DNA of 59,848 nt, taken from assembly GCA_944329365.1 (NCBI GenBank), contig CALVIC010000005.1, positions 1 to 59,848 of the forward strand, in the 5' to 3' direction. The position numbers and the translations under genes are program-made. The DNA is from an uncultured Bacilli bacterium (GTDB lineage: Bacteria; Bacillota_I; Bacilli_A; RF39; UBA660). The notes under the pieces were generated by a model, which saw nothing but the letters and a program-made list of their open reading frames with translations, ran no database searches and was not told where the DNA came from. This document shows, in pieces, positions 34,445 through 43,019 of this stretch. Every line of letters begins with the position of its first letter. Positions within the stretch are counted from its first letter, which is position 1.

Positions 34445-35347
34445 ATGGCCACATGGGATCACGAATATGCAAAATTATGTAAAAAAATCTTAAATGAAGG
34501 AATAGAAGTACCTAATCGAACTGGAATCAATACGATTAAAATACCTTCATACAATCTATCATTCGACCTAGAAAAAGAATATCCAATTCTAACTACAAAA
34601 CAAACCTTTATTAGACAAGCAATCCTCGAATTACTTTGGATCTATCAAGCTCAAAGTAATGACGTTAGATGGCTTAAAGAAAGGAACGTTCACATTTGGG
34701 ATGAATGGGAAATTGCCGAAGACGGTTATTGGTATGCCGATCAGTATGAAGTAGGTAAAGATGGTAAACTAAATAAAATCCAAGATAAAAAATACTTTGG
34801 CAAAGAGTATGCTCACACTATAGGAACTGCCTACGGTTACGTTGTAAACAAATATAAACTAACTGATAAAGCATTAAATCTTATTAAGAACAACCCTTAT
34901 AACCGAAGAAACATTATAAGTCTTTGGCAAGAAGCCGACCTTCAAACAGGTGTCCTTGAACCTTGTGTTTGGTCTAGTGAATGGGACGTTACTAATGGCA
35001 AATTAAACGTAAACGTTCATCAAAGAAGTTGTGATGTTCCTCTAGGCCTTCCATTCAATATCTCTCAGTATGCCGCTCTTTTAAATATGTTCGCCAAAGT
35101 TTCAAACCTTAAACCAGGAACTATGAACTGGAGTTTAAAAGATGCCCATATTTACGTCAATCAAATAGACGGTATTAAAGAACAAATAAGAAGAGAAGAA
35201 GAGGAAGAAGACTATCCCGCACCAACTCTTTGGTTAAACCCTGAAGTTACAGACTTCTATGATTTTGATAACTCTAAAGAGTGTAAAGACGTCAAAGTAC
35301 TAAACTACCGCCACCATGGAAAAATAAAATTCCCGGTTTCTAAATGA
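34445..35347 (+). CDS. thyA: Thymidylate synthase
   Basis: Methylates dUMP to dTMP using methylenetetrahydrofolate. The nucleophile block LEPCVWSSEW and the dUMP-binding QRSCDVPLGLPFNISQYA are present; the small-domain insert makes it 300 residues, as in several Bacillota. AAAGGAGG precedes the start. Its stop overlaps folA by 4 nt; the product dihydrofolate is recycled by FolA and dTMP is used by the kinase that follows, so thyA-folA-tmk is a coherent operon. Confidence 0.97.
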   Translation: MATWDHEYAKLCKKILNEGIEVPNRTGINTIKIPSYNLSFDLEKEYPILTTKQTFIRQAILELLWIYQAQSNDVRWLKERNVHIWDEWEIAEDGYWYADQYEVGKDGKLNKIQDKKYFGKEYAHTIGTAYGYVVNKYKLTDKALNLIKNNPYNRRNIISLWQEADLQTGVLEPCVWSSEWDVTNGKLNVNVHQRSCDVPLGLPFNISQYAALLNMFAKVSNLKPGTMNWSLKDAHIYVNQIDGIKEQIRREEEEEDYPAPTLWLNPEVTDFYDFDNSKECKDVKVLNYRHHGKIKFPVSK

Positions 35348-35814
35348 TTAATATCATTGCCGCTGTCGGTAAAAATAATGAACTTGGAAAAGACAATAAA
35401 CTTCTGTGGCACTTAAAAGGTGATTTAAAATTTTTTAAAGAAAAAACAAACTTTCAAACCATAATTATGGGTCGAAAAACCTTTGAATCACTCCCAAAAT
35501 TATTACCAAATAGAAGGCATGTCGTATTAAGTCAAAGTGATAACTTTCCAAGTGAAGTAATCGTTTATCATCAAATACAAGATTTATTAGAAAACGAACA
35601 AGATGGCTTTATCATTGGTGGTGGGAAGATATATACACTGTTACTAAACTATGCAAATAAATTATATCTAACTGAAATAGATAAAACCTATAAAGACGCC
35701 GACACTTATTTTCCAAATTTTGATAAAAATGTTTTTGAAAAAGAAATATTAAAAACATGTTATGACGAAAAAGAAGATATCCATTATAAACATGTCTTGT
35801 ACAAAAGGAGGTAA
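35344..35814 (+). CDS. folA: Dihydrofolate reductase
   Basis: NADPH-dependent regeneration of tetrahydrofolate; the trimethoprim target. IIAAVGKNNELGKDNKLLWHLKGDLKFFK, MGRKTFESLP and FIIGGGKIYTLLL are the diagnostic blocks. It has 156 residues. The start overlaps the thyA stop (ATGA), and a GGAGG at its own 3' end serves the next gene. Confidence 0.96.
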   Translation: MINIIAAVGKNNELGKDNKLLWHLKGDLKFFKEKTNFQTIIMGRKTFESLPKLLPNRRHVVLSQSDNFPSEVIVYHQIQDLLENEQDGFIIGGGKIYTLLLNYANKLYLTEIDKTYKDADTYFPNFDKNVFEKEILKTCYDEKEDIHYKHVLYKRR

Positions 35815-35817
35815 CTC

Positions 35818-36498
35818 ATGACTAAAGGAAAACTAATTGCCATTGAAGGAACAGACTGCTCTGGTAAAGAAACCCAAACTAATTTATTAATCGAGAAAAT
35901 GCACAAAGCTGGATATAGAGTTCAAAACTTTTCATTTCCAAATTATAATTCCCCAACTGGGAAAATAATCGGTGGACCATACCTTGGAAAAGAAAAATTT
36001 GGGCCTTGTTACTTCCCGGAAGGTTCAGTTAACGTTGACCCCAAAGTCGCATCTTTATATTATGCCGCTGACCGGCAATATAATATCGATAAAATAAAAC
36101 TCTTATTAGATAACGGTTATAACGTCATCCTAGATAGATACATTTATTCCAACATGGCTCACCAAGGTGGTAAAATCTTAGACAAACAAGAAAGATATGA
36201 TATGTACAACTGGCTTGATAAGTTAGAATTTGAACTTTTAAACCTTCCAAGACCAGATATTACAATTTTTCTTCATATGCCCCTAGAAGTTGCCACTATT
36301 CTTAAAAAACACCGAGAAGAAGCTCCAGATGGTCACGAAAAAAGTCCTGAACATCTAAATCATGCTGAAAAAGCTTACCTAGAACTTTCTGATAAGTATA
36401 ACTTTATCAAAATAGAATGTTCTAAAAATGGGACTCCAAGACCAGTAGAAGACATAAATAATGAAATATTTGAAGTGATTGAAAAAGTAATGAAGTAA
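35818..36498 (+). CDS. tmk: Thymidylate kinase family protein
   Basis: A 226-residue P-loop kinase expected to phosphorylate dTMP to dTDP. The P-loop is GTDCSGKETQ and DRYIYSNMAHQGG gives the DR-Y motif. The loop between them (KIIGGPYLGKEKFGPCYFPEG) and the lid region (EKSPEHLNHAEKAY) differ from standard Bacillus Tmk, so it belongs to a divergent subgroup; a deoxynucleoside kinase role is less likely given the thyA-folA context. Confidence 0.88.
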   Translation: MTKGKLIAIEGTDCSGKETQTNLLIEKMHKAGYRVQNFSFPNYNSPTGKIIGGPYLGKEKFGPCYFPEGSVNVDPKVASLYYAADRQYNIDKIKLLLDNGYNVILDRYIYSNMAHQGGKILDKQERYDMYNWLDKLEFELLNLPRPDITIFLHMPLEVATILKKHREEAPDGHEKSPEHLNHAEKAYLELSDKYNFIKIECSKNGTPRPVEDINNEIFEVIEKVMK

Positions 36499-36513
36499 TT
36501 CATTATTTTTTTA
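36489..36513 (+). terminator. Intrinsic terminator of the thyA operon
   Basis: AATGAA (36489-36494) pairs with TTCATT (36499-36504), then a T-run. Confidence 0.65.
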
Positions 36514-36714
36514 TTAAAACAATATAGTTACCTACAATTACTTAAGCGTGCCATAATTTAAATAATAATTATAAGTACATTTATATTAAGTATGATATTG
36601 CCAAATATAAATGTAAAAACTGTTAATATATCAAACCGAAAAAGAAATGAAAATTATATGTAGTATTATAATATCGGTATTTAATATGAAAAAAAGCCAT
36701 TGAAAATTCTAAAT

Positions 36715-36753
36715 AAAAAAGGATTATTCGTTTGTCAAAAATAATCCTTTTTT
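36715..36753. terminator. Strong isolated hairpin with A-run and T-run
   Basis: AAAAAAGGATTATT (36715-36728) and AATAATCCTTTTTT (36740-36753) form a perfect 14-bp stem, able to terminate in either direction. The gap of about 200 nt before it (36514-36714) holds no ORF and no promoter I am confident of; it could end a small RNA from that gap or read-through from tmk. Confidence 0.7.
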
Positions 36754-36777
36754 GCATACAATTAACCGGTGATATAA

Positions 36778-37398
36778 ATGAAAATAATCGCCCACCGGGC
36801 AAATGATGGTATTCATGAAGAAAACAGTTTAGAAGCTATTTTAAATAGCCTAGAAAAAGAATATGTTGATGGCATCGAAATCGATATTAGACTAACTAAA
36901 GATAATAAACTGATAATTTGCCACGACCCATTTTATCGCGGTCATTTTATTAAATACACTAAAATAAAAAAATTAGAAAAATTAGGACTAAATTCTCTGA
37001 ATGAAATTTTAATCAAACTAAAAACCAATAAAATAGTTATGCTTGAAATTAAAACTGGTGACAAAAATCATCAAAAATTAGCTAACAGATTAAATAAAAC
37101 ATTAAAAAAATATAGTTTAAATTTCTATCTTTGTAGCTTTAACTATGACCTTATGAAATTAATAAAAGAAAAATACTACCAATATAAATGTGGACTTATA
37201 ATTGGCTATCAAATAAACAAAGATAAAATAAATAACAATTTAAACTTTAATTCATTAAGTCTCACTTATGCAAATAAAAATTTTAACAAAGAAACCTTTA
37301 TCTGGACTATAAATGATATAAAAAGCCTAAAAATAAATAAAAGATATAATATAATCACTGATAATCCCTTAAAAATATTTAATGAGCTTTCAAAATAA
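36778..37398 (+). CDS. Glycerophosphodiester phosphodiesterase
   Basis: A 206-residue cytosolic TIM-barrel enzyme that hydrolyses glycerophosphodiesters to glycerol-3-phosphate and an alcohol. Active-site motifs: IIAHRANDGIHEENSLEAI (His, Arg, Glu), EIDIRLTKDNKLIICHDP (Glu, Asp, His), and MLEIKTG with the later Glu and Lys. There is no signal peptide, so it acts on internal phospholipid-derived substrates. Its end overlaps the convergent gene by about 20 bases. Confidence 0.93.
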   Translation: MKIIAHRANDGIHEENSLEAILNSLEKEYVDGIEIDIRLTKDNKLIICHDPFYRGHFIKYTKIKKLEKLGLNSLNEILIKLKTNKIVMLEIKTGDKNHQKLANRLNKTLKKYSLNFYLCSFNYDLMKLIKEKYYQYKCGLIIGYQINKDKINNNLNFNSLSLTYANKNFNKETFIWTINDIKSLKINKRYNIITDNPLKIFNELSK

Positions 37399-37867
37399 CT
37401 CTAATTTTTTCACTTACAATAACCGCTTTCTTATCAAAACCAAATATAATATCGGAAATAATTTTTTTCTTCTTTCTGCGCCCTCTAATTTCTAAAATAG
37501 TTTTATTATTACTGCCACTTTTAATTTTTACAAACTCAAATCCATTTTTTCTAAGTTTTTTTTCTAATTTACCCAAAACACTATTATCGACCTCGACCTT
37601 AAACAGATTAGTTCCCAAAGCAATTTTTTCCTCTAAAACGCTGCCCAAATAAGAACCTGCTAAAGCCCCCAAGGCAAACGCAATTGCCTTAAAAATATCT
37701 TCTCTAATTCCAAGTAAAACGGTTCCCGTTAAGATAATCCAAATTAGTGTTACTATAAACTGTAAAACCGCGCCAAAAACTTTCTTTCCATTACTAACGA
37801 CGATAAGTCTTAATGTCGCCAAAGCATCCTCGATTATTTTAAAAATAAAAATAGAAAGATAAACCAT
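37379..37867 (-). CDS. DUF2179 membrane protein (UPF0316 type)
   Basis: A 162-residue protein with three membrane helices (about residues 1-90, including the IIEDALATLRLIVVSNGKK loop) and a cytosolic DUF2179 domain (LFKVEVDNSVLGKLEKKLRKNGFEF). This is the UPF0316/YebE layout; the cytosolic domain type is thought to sense small ligands in YitT-like proteins. The start is the ATG at 37867 after AGGTGAT. Function unknown. Confidence 0.85.
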   Translation of the reverse strand: MVYLSIFIFKIIEDALATLRLIVVSNGKKVFGAVLQFIVTLIWIILTGTVLLGIREDIFKAIAFALGALAGSYLGSVLEEKIALGTNLFKVEVDNSVLGKLEKKLRKNGFEFVKIKSGSNNKTILEIRGRRKKKKIISDIIFGFDKKAVIVSEKIRVILKAH

Positions 37868-37974
37868 ATAGATCACCTAATTTTATTGTTTCCAAAAAAT
37901 AACAAAAATATCCTAAGTTGCTTTTATTTTAAAATTAATATATAATTATTTTGATAAGGGAATGAGGTGCACAT

Positions 37975-38427
37975 ATGGAAATAAACTTACTTCCTTTAGA
38001 TCGAAATCAAAGTATTGATATCGATACAACTTGCAACTTCACCAATTTTGAAGGAACAGATATTCAAAAAATGACTGAAGTCAAAGTAACTGGAACTATT
38101 ACTAAAGATGTTGCCGATGATTATTTTATAAGCCTAAGCATTCAAGGAACAATGACTCTTCCAGACTCTTTAACTCTAGAACCAGTTGAATATCCATTCG
38201 ATATAAATGTCGATGAAAACCTTGAAGAAGTTGCTGAAAATTTCAAAAAAAGTGATAAAACTATTGATATTTTGCCAATAATATGGGAAAATATACTAAT
38301 GGAAATTCCTATAAGAGTTACTGGAAAAAATTCTAAGGCTCTTAAAACGGAAGGCGAGGGCTGGAGTTTCATGGAAGATAATCCAGGAACGAATAATAGC
38401 CTTTCCAAGTTAAAAGATTTGTTTTAG
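37975..38427 (+). CDS. DUF177 (YceD) family protein
   Basis: A 150-residue protein with the YceD hallmark of a beta-rich N-terminus and a D-x-x-P-x-x-x-E segment (DILPIIWENILMEIPIR). Normally a Cys-rich end follows, but none is seen here. YceD is almost always next to rpmF and is implicated in 23S rRNA processing. Here rpmF begins 14 nt downstream, matching that pair. Confidence 0.92.
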   Translation: MEINLLPLDRNQSIDIDTTCNFTNFEGTDIQKMTEVKVTGTITKDVADDYFISLSIQGTMTLPDSLTLEPVEYPFDINVDENLEEVAENFKKSDKTIDILPIIWENILMEIPIRVTGKNSKALKTEGEGWSFMEDNPGTNNSLSKLKDLF

Positions 38428-38441
38428 AAAGAGGTGGAACC

Positions 38442-38636
38442 ATGGCTGTACCAGCACGTAAAGTTAGTAAAACTAGTGGTAGAATGCGTCGTACTCATTA
38501 TAAAATAAACGCTAAAACTACAACTACTTGTCCAAAATGTGGATCTGCAGTAAAACCACATAGAGTATGTCCAAAATGTGGAAGTTACAAAGGTGAAGAA
38601 ATCATCAAAAAAGAGTCAAAAGAAGAAAACGAATAA
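38442..38636 (+). CDS. rpmF: 50S ribosomal protein L32
   Basis: A 64-residue large-subunit protein: MAVPARKVSKTSGRMRRTHY with zinc-ribbon pairs CPKCGSAVKPHRVCPKC. The zinc-binding form. AGAGGTGG precedes the start; the gene is cotranscribed with the YceD gene and followed by a terminator. Confidence 0.97.
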   Translation: MAVPARKVSKTSGRMRRTHYKINAKTTTTCPKCGSAVKPHRVCPKCGSYKGEEIIKKESKEENE

Positions 38637-38661
38637 GGCCTAATTTAAGCCTTGTTTTTTT
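38635..38661 (+). terminator. Intrinsic terminator
   Basis: AAGGC (38635-38639) pairs with GCCTT (38649-38653), then a G and a T-run. Confidence 0.7.
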
Positions 38662-38672
38662 ATAAATAAATA

Positions 38673-38702
38673 TTTACAAAACACCTAGGTAGGGTATATA
38701 AT
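38673..38702 (+). promoter_or_regulatory. Copper operon promoter with likely CsoR operator
   Basis: TTTACA (38673-38678) and TATAAT (38697-38702) are separated by 18 nt. The spacer, ACACCTAGGTAGGGTATA, has a pseudo-palindrome resembling CsoR operators of the ACCC-n-GGGTAT type, placed to block RNA polymerase when copper is low. Confidence 0.6.
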
Positions 38703-38712
38703 TAAGATGGTG

Positions 38713-38997
38713 ATGAAGATGAAGAAAACATACAGAACAGAAGAGGAAAAGAAAAAAATCATAACTAGATTAAATATCATTAACGGACAACTTGAAGGAA
38801 TCAAACGCATGATAAGTGATGACGCTTATTGTAACGACGTTTTAATTCAGTTATCAGCTGTCTCAAGTTCCGTTAAAAGTTTATCTAACTATGTTTTAGA
38901 AAACCACTTATATACTTGTATGAAAGATGGAATAAAAAAAGATGACGATGAAGTCATCGAAGAAGTAATTGGTTTATTCAAAAAATTTAATAAATAG
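38713..38997 (+). CDS. csoR: Copper-sensing transcriptional repressor CsoR
   Basis: A 94-residue all-helical DUF156 repressor. RLNIINGQLEGIKRMI is the family start, and the Cu(I) ligands C-H-C are present as AYCNDVLIQ, then ENHLYTC. It should repress its own operon and release on copper binding. Several ATG/GTG codons lie at 38707-38719; the ribosome site is weak, so the exact start is uncertain. It leads csoR-copZ-copA. Confidence 0.93.
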   Translation: MKMKKTYRTEEEKKKIITRLNIINGQLEGIKRMISDDAYCNDVLIQLSAVSSSVKSLSNYVLENHLYTCMKDGIKKDDDEVIEEVIGLFKKFNK

Positions 38998-39009
38998 GAG
39001 GAATGAATT

Positions 39010-39213
39010 ATGGAGTTAAATTTAAAAGTTGAAGGAATGACATGTGCAGGATGTGAAAATAGAATAAAAAATTCACTAAAACTTATAGATGGAGTTGAAG
39101 ATGTCACCGCATCTCATCAAACTGGCGAGGTCAAAGTCAAAATAAGCAAAAATAACAAGGACGAAATCATCAAGACAATCGAAGATTTAGATTTTAAAGT
39201 AGTAAAAAAATGA
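39010..39213 (+). CDS. copZ: Copper chaperone CopZ-like
   Basis: A 67-residue heavy-metal-associated domain protein. GMTCAGC binds Cu(I) for hand-over to CopA. TAGGAGGA precedes the start. The stop overlaps the copA start by 4 nt, so chaperone and pump are made together. Confidence 0.92.
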   Translation: MELNLKVEGMTCAGCENRIKNSLKLIDGVEDVTASHQTGEVKVKISKNNKDEIIKTIEDLDFKVVKK

Positions 39214-41390
39214 AAAAAATAACCTTATCAGTAGATGGTATGACCTGTAGTGCTTGCTCTGTTGGCCTTGAAAAATATTTAAACAAACAAGATGGCATCA
39301 AAGCCACCTCGGTTAATCTCGTACTTGGAACGGCCACAATCATCTACGATGAAACCAAAGTGAACCTTGATGATTTAAATAAATTCGTATCCAAAGCTGG
39401 TTTTAAAAGTTTAGGTGAATTCAAAGGATTAGAAGAAATAAATAAAAAGAAAAAAATCAAAGTAAATTTAATAATCTTTACTATTTTAATCCTTATATTT
39501 GTTTATCTGTCGATGGGCCAGATGTTAAATCTTCCAGTTCCAAACGCTTTAAATAAAGAAGAAAATCCCACTAACTACGTCATAACTATCTTTACCTTAA
39601 GCACACTCTTTTTAATATATGGTTTTGACATTATCAAAAGTGGCTATAAAAATGCTATCCATTTAACACTCAACATGGATACTCTAATAACCTTAGGTGT
39701 CTTTAGTAGTTTTCTTTATAGCTTGTACAATATGATCTTAATTTTAAATGGCAATTACGATAAAATTCATGACCTTTACTTTGAAAGCTCAGCTATGGTT
39801 ATCTACTTTATTAAATTGGGGCGATACCTTGAAGGCTTATCCCAAAACAAAACCAAAGAAGCCATTAAGAAATTAGTGACCGTTACCCCAGATAAAGCCT
39901 ACTTAAAAGAAAATAATAAAATAAAAGAAATAACCTTAGATGAAATTCAAAAAGGAGATATCTTAGTTTGTCACCCAGGTGAAAAAATCGCCGCCGATGG
40001 AACTATCGTCAGTGGCGAAGCTCACTTAGACGAATCCTTTATCACTGGTGAAAGTGCGCCTCAAAAAAAAGAACTCAACAATAAAGTCATAGCCGGAAGT
40101 ATAAACTATGATGGATATATCGAATATAAAGCCGAAAAATTTGGCAAAAATTCAACTATCTCTGAAATCGTCAAATTAGTAACAGAAGCGAGTAGTACAA
40201 AATCCAAAACTCAAACTCTTGCCGATAAAATATCTAGCTATTTTGTTATCATTATATTTATTTTAGCTATTATCACATTTTTACTTCACTATATAACTGG
40301 AAACACTCTTGGGGAAAGTTTAAACTACTTTATAACAGTTTTAGTAGTTGCTTGTCCTTGTAGTTTAGGCCTTGCTACTCCTGTGGCCATTATCATCGCA
40401 GAAGGTCTGTGTGCCTCTCATGGCCTTGTTATCAAAAAATCGTCAGTCTTTGAAACTGCAAATAAAGTAAAAGCTGTTATCTTTGATAAAACAGGAACTC
40501 TGACTTATGGAAAACCGCGATTTTCCCAAATAGAAAATTATACTGATAAACCTGACGATGAAATACTAAAACTAGTCTCATCAGCTGAAATAAAATCATC
40601 ACATCCCTTAAGCACAGCCTTTAAAAATTATCTCGAAAATAACTATCTTAAACCATATGATTCTAGTGAATTTAAAACCATCCCGGGTAAAGGAATAACG
40701 GCCACCGTAAACGGACAAAAACTAATCATTGGAAACTCGAATTTCTTAAAAGAAAACAAAATTAAAATACCCAAAAACAAAAATAACAATACCTTAATTT
40801 ATGTTTCTATTAACGGCAAACTATCCGCTCTCATCAGTATCAGTGATATCATCAGAAAAGAAGCTCAAGAAGTTATTAAAAAATTAAATAACCAAGGTAT
40901 TCAAACTATTATGTTAACGGGAGACAATGATGCCGTTGCTAAACAAATAGCTTCTTCCTTAAATATCAAAGAGTATTATGCTTCCAAAACACCAAAAGAA
41001 AAAGCTCAAGTAATTCAAAAACTCAAAGAAAAATATGACTATATTATGATGTGTGGTGATGGTATAAATGATTCTGTTGCCCTAACCAAAGCCGACATCG
41101 GCCTAAGTTTAAAAGGAGCCTCAGATATTGCCATTAACTGTGCGGACGTTATCTTAATCAAAGACGACTTAATGGGAATTCTAAATTTACTTAAAGTAAG
41201 TAAAAAAACATTTAGAAAAATTAAGCAGAACTTATTTTGGGCCTTTTTCTATAATTCCCTTATGATTCCAATCGCCATGGGATTAATAAAAGGTTTAACA
41301 ATATCTCCTGTAATTGCCAGTATAGCTATGATGTTTAGCAGTATCTTTGTCGTTTTAAACTCCTTAAGTTTAAACAAAATAAAAAATTAG
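39210..41390 (+). CDS. copA: Copper-exporting P1B-type ATPase CopA
   Basis: A 726-residue membrane pump. It has a single N-terminal HMA domain (GMTCSACS near residue 9), eight expected membrane helices, the TGES actuator motif (FITGESAPQKK), the CPC metal site in VACPCSLGLATP, the phosphorylation motif DKTGTLTYG, the HP motif in SSHPLS, and the hinge GDGINDS. The ligand pattern fits Cu(I). One HMA rather than two is common when a separate CopZ is present. Confidence 0.96.
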   Translation: MKKITLSVDGMTCSACSVGLEKYLNKQDGIKATSVNLVLGTATIIYDETKVNLDDLNKFVSKAGFKSLGEFKGLEEINKKKKIKVNLIIFTILILIFVYLSMGQMLNLPVPNALNKEENPTNYVITIFTLSTLFLIYGFDIIKSGYKNAIHLTLNMDTLITLGVFSSFLYSLYNMILILNGNYDKIHDLYFESSAMVIYFIKLGRYLEGLSQNKTKEAIKKLVTVTPDKAYLKENNKIKEITLDEIQKGDILVCHPGEKIAADGTIVSGEAHLDESFITGESAPQKKELNNKVIAGSINYDGYIEYKAEKFGKNSTISEIVKLVTEASSTKSKTQTLADKISSYFVIIIFILAIITFLLHYITGNTLGESLNYFITVLVVACPCSLGLATPVAIIIAEGLCASHGLVIKKSSVFETANKVKAVIFDKTGTLTYGKPRFSQIENYTDKPDDEILKLVSSAEIKSSHPLSTAFKNYLENNYLKPYDSSEFKTIPGKGITATVNGQKLIIGNSNFLKENKIKIPKNKNNNTLIYVSINGKLSALISISDIIRKEAQEVIKKLNNQGIQTIMLTGDNDAVAKQIASSLNIKEYYASKTPKEKAQVIQKLKEKYDYIMMCGDGINDSVALTKADIGLSLKGASDIAINCADVILIKDDLMGILNLLKVSKKTFRKIKQNLFWAFFYNSLMIPIAMGLIKGLTISPVIASIAMMFSSIFVVLNSLSLNKIKN

Positions 41391-41408
41391 ACCAAAAGTC
41401 TAATTTTT
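41382..41408. terminator. Bidirectional terminator
   Basis: AAAAATTAGAC (41382-41392) and GTCTAATTTTT (41398-41408) form an 11-bp stem between the convergent copA and rodA/ftsW genes. Confidence 0.8.
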
Positions 41409-42531
41409 AATTTGTATAACGCATATTTTCATTTGAAATATTAAATATCATCCCCATTGCAATCATGTAACTAAGCAAACTCGAACCTCCATAACTTATA
41501 AACGGTAGTGTAATTCCCGTTATTGGCAGCATTCCAAAAGTCATCCCGATATTTTGAACCTGCTGATAAATAAGCATCCCGACAACCCCGGCAACTACAT
41601 ATTTATTGACAAGTTTGTTAGTCTTTAAAGCTAAATTTATAAGCCTAATATCAAAGTAGGCGAGAAGTGAAAGTAAAACAATCGCTCCGATAAACCCAAA
41701 GTGACTAGCGTAAGCCGCAAATATAAAATCAGTCTCAGCCTCGGGAAAATAAATCGGATTATTAGTAAGGCCATGTCCAAATAAACCAGCCGATCCAATC
41801 GAACTTAAACTGTTTTCAAGCTGATAACCACTTTGATTTGACCAATCAAGAAGTCTATCGACTCTTAAAAAGAAACTAGTTCCAAAAATTTTAATAAACA
41901 AATCTTGACTTATAAAATAAATACCTAAAACTAAAATTATAAAAAATATGCCAATACCAAATATGATTGCAAACCATCTATATCTAATTCCAGAAATAAA
42001 TAACATCACGAATGTAATTAAAAAGTAAATAAGAACAACTCCCGTATCCGGTTGCATAAAAGTTAAAACGCTAGGTAAAAGTAACACTAAAGCTATTTTA
42101 ACTAAAAACATAAATTCTTCTCTAATGCTTGGACTTGGAAAATCTTCGTTAAACTTGGAAATAAGTGAAGCATTTGTAATAATCAATATAATTTTCATAA
42201 ACTCACTTGGTTGAAATGTTCCAATTCCTTTTATTGTGTACCAGCACGTCGCATCATTAATCGACGTTCCAAAGAAAAAGAGTCCGAATAAAGCAAGACA
42301 TCCAATCCCATACAAAATCCACGACATTCGGTAAATAAACGTATTGCCAATCGTCATTACGATATAAATAATCGCGAATCCAGCAATATACCAAATTATC
42401 TGTTTTGGCACTAAATTGTCGACATTTAAAATACTATCCGTTCCGTATAAAGTTAAAACACTAATCGCCGCAAATACTAAAATCGGCAGTAATATTGACT
42501 TATCTATCTTATATTTAGAAATATTCTTCAC
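41407..42531 (-). CDS. SEDS-family peptidoglycan polymerase (RodA/FtsW/SpoVE)
   Basis: A 374-residue integral membrane glycosyltransferase with about ten helices that polymerises lipid II with a class B PBP. Diagnostic parts: FQPSEFMKI, FMQPDTGVVLIY with the essential Asp region, and the end PFISYGGSSLLSYMIAMGM. I choose the GTG at 42531; a promoter TTGACA-17-TTTATA (42557-42585 complement) places transcription start after the more upstream in-frame GTG codons. RodA is the best guess, partnered with the PBP at 15933. Confidence 0.9.
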   Translation of the reverse strand: MKNISKYKIDKSILLPILVFAAISVLTLYGTDSILNVDNLVPKQIIWYIAGFAIIYIVMTIGNTFIYRMSWILYGIGCLALFGLFFFGTSINDATCWYTIKGIGTFQPSEFMKIILIITNASLISKFNEDFPSPSIREEFMFLVKIALVLLLPSVLTFMQPDTGVVLIYFLITFVMLFISGIRYRWFAIIFGIGIFFIILVLGIYFISQDLFIKIFGTSFFLRVDRLLDWSNQSGYQLENSLSSIGSAGLFGHGLTNNPIYFPEAETDFIFAAYASHFGFIGAIVLLSLLAYFDIRLINLALKTNKLVNKYVVAGVVGMLIYQQVQNIGMTFGMLPITGITLPFISYGGSSLLSYMIAMGMIFNISNENMRYTN

Positions 42532-42642
42532 CCGTATCACCCTATAAATATGATACACTAAACCGTGTCAAGATACAATTATTTATCTAAAAAGTTACAA
42601 AAAAAATCATAATTATAGTATAATATATTTAGGTGATTGAAA

Positions 42643-42954
42643 ATGATTTGGCAATATATAATAATAATTTTAATTTTACTAGTTATCGCTTTTGCAATTT
42701 TAAGAACTAAAAGAAAAGATTTCAAATTAGAAGCTAATAAATTAATTGAATATCTAGGCGGAACGGCTAACATTATTAGATATGAAGTTAATAACTCTCG
42801 TTTCGTCGTTGACCTTCACAACGTCGACTTAGTCGATAAAGAAGGAATCCAAAAAATGGGAGCCAAAGGAATTGTTGAAATCGACAATGAACTTAAAATT
42901 GTTTTTGGTGATGACGCTAAACAGTTAAAGAAAAATATTGACGATTTAAAGTAA
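42643..42954 (+). CDS. Membrane-anchored PTS EIIB-like domain lacking the phospho-cysteine
   Basis: A 103-residue protein: one N-terminal membrane helix (about residues 3-22), then a domain matching glucose-type EIIB (EANKLIEYLGGTANI, then DLVDKEGIQKMGAKGIVEIDNELKIVFG). In active EIIB a Cys follows the NI segment (as in the usual CATRLR motif); here the position reads RYEVNNSRFVV with no Cys anywhere in the protein. It cannot carry phosphate in the normal way and may be a sensor or scaffold. It has its own terminator. Confidence 0.75.
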   Translation: MIWQYIIIILILLVIAFAILRTKRKDFKLEANKLIEYLGGTANIIRYEVNNSRFVVDLHNVDLVDKEGIQKMGAKGIVEIDNELKIVFGDDAKQLKKNIDDLK

Positions 42955-42972
42955 AAGGCTAAGGCCTTTTTT
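42953..42972 (+). terminator. Intrinsic terminator
   Basis: AAAAGGC (42953-42959) pairs with GCCTTTT (42964-42970) around TAAG. Confidence 0.75.
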
Positions 42973-42974
42973 CA

Positions 42975-43003
42975 TTGACTTATAAACATATTTAATTTAT
43001 AAT
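42975..43003 (+). promoter_or_regulatory. Promoter of the pyruvate-kinase-like/GH31 pair
   Basis: TTGACT (42975-42980), 17-nt spacer, TATAAT (42998-43003). Confidence 0.7.
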
Positions 43004-43019
43004 CAAAATAGGTGATACT

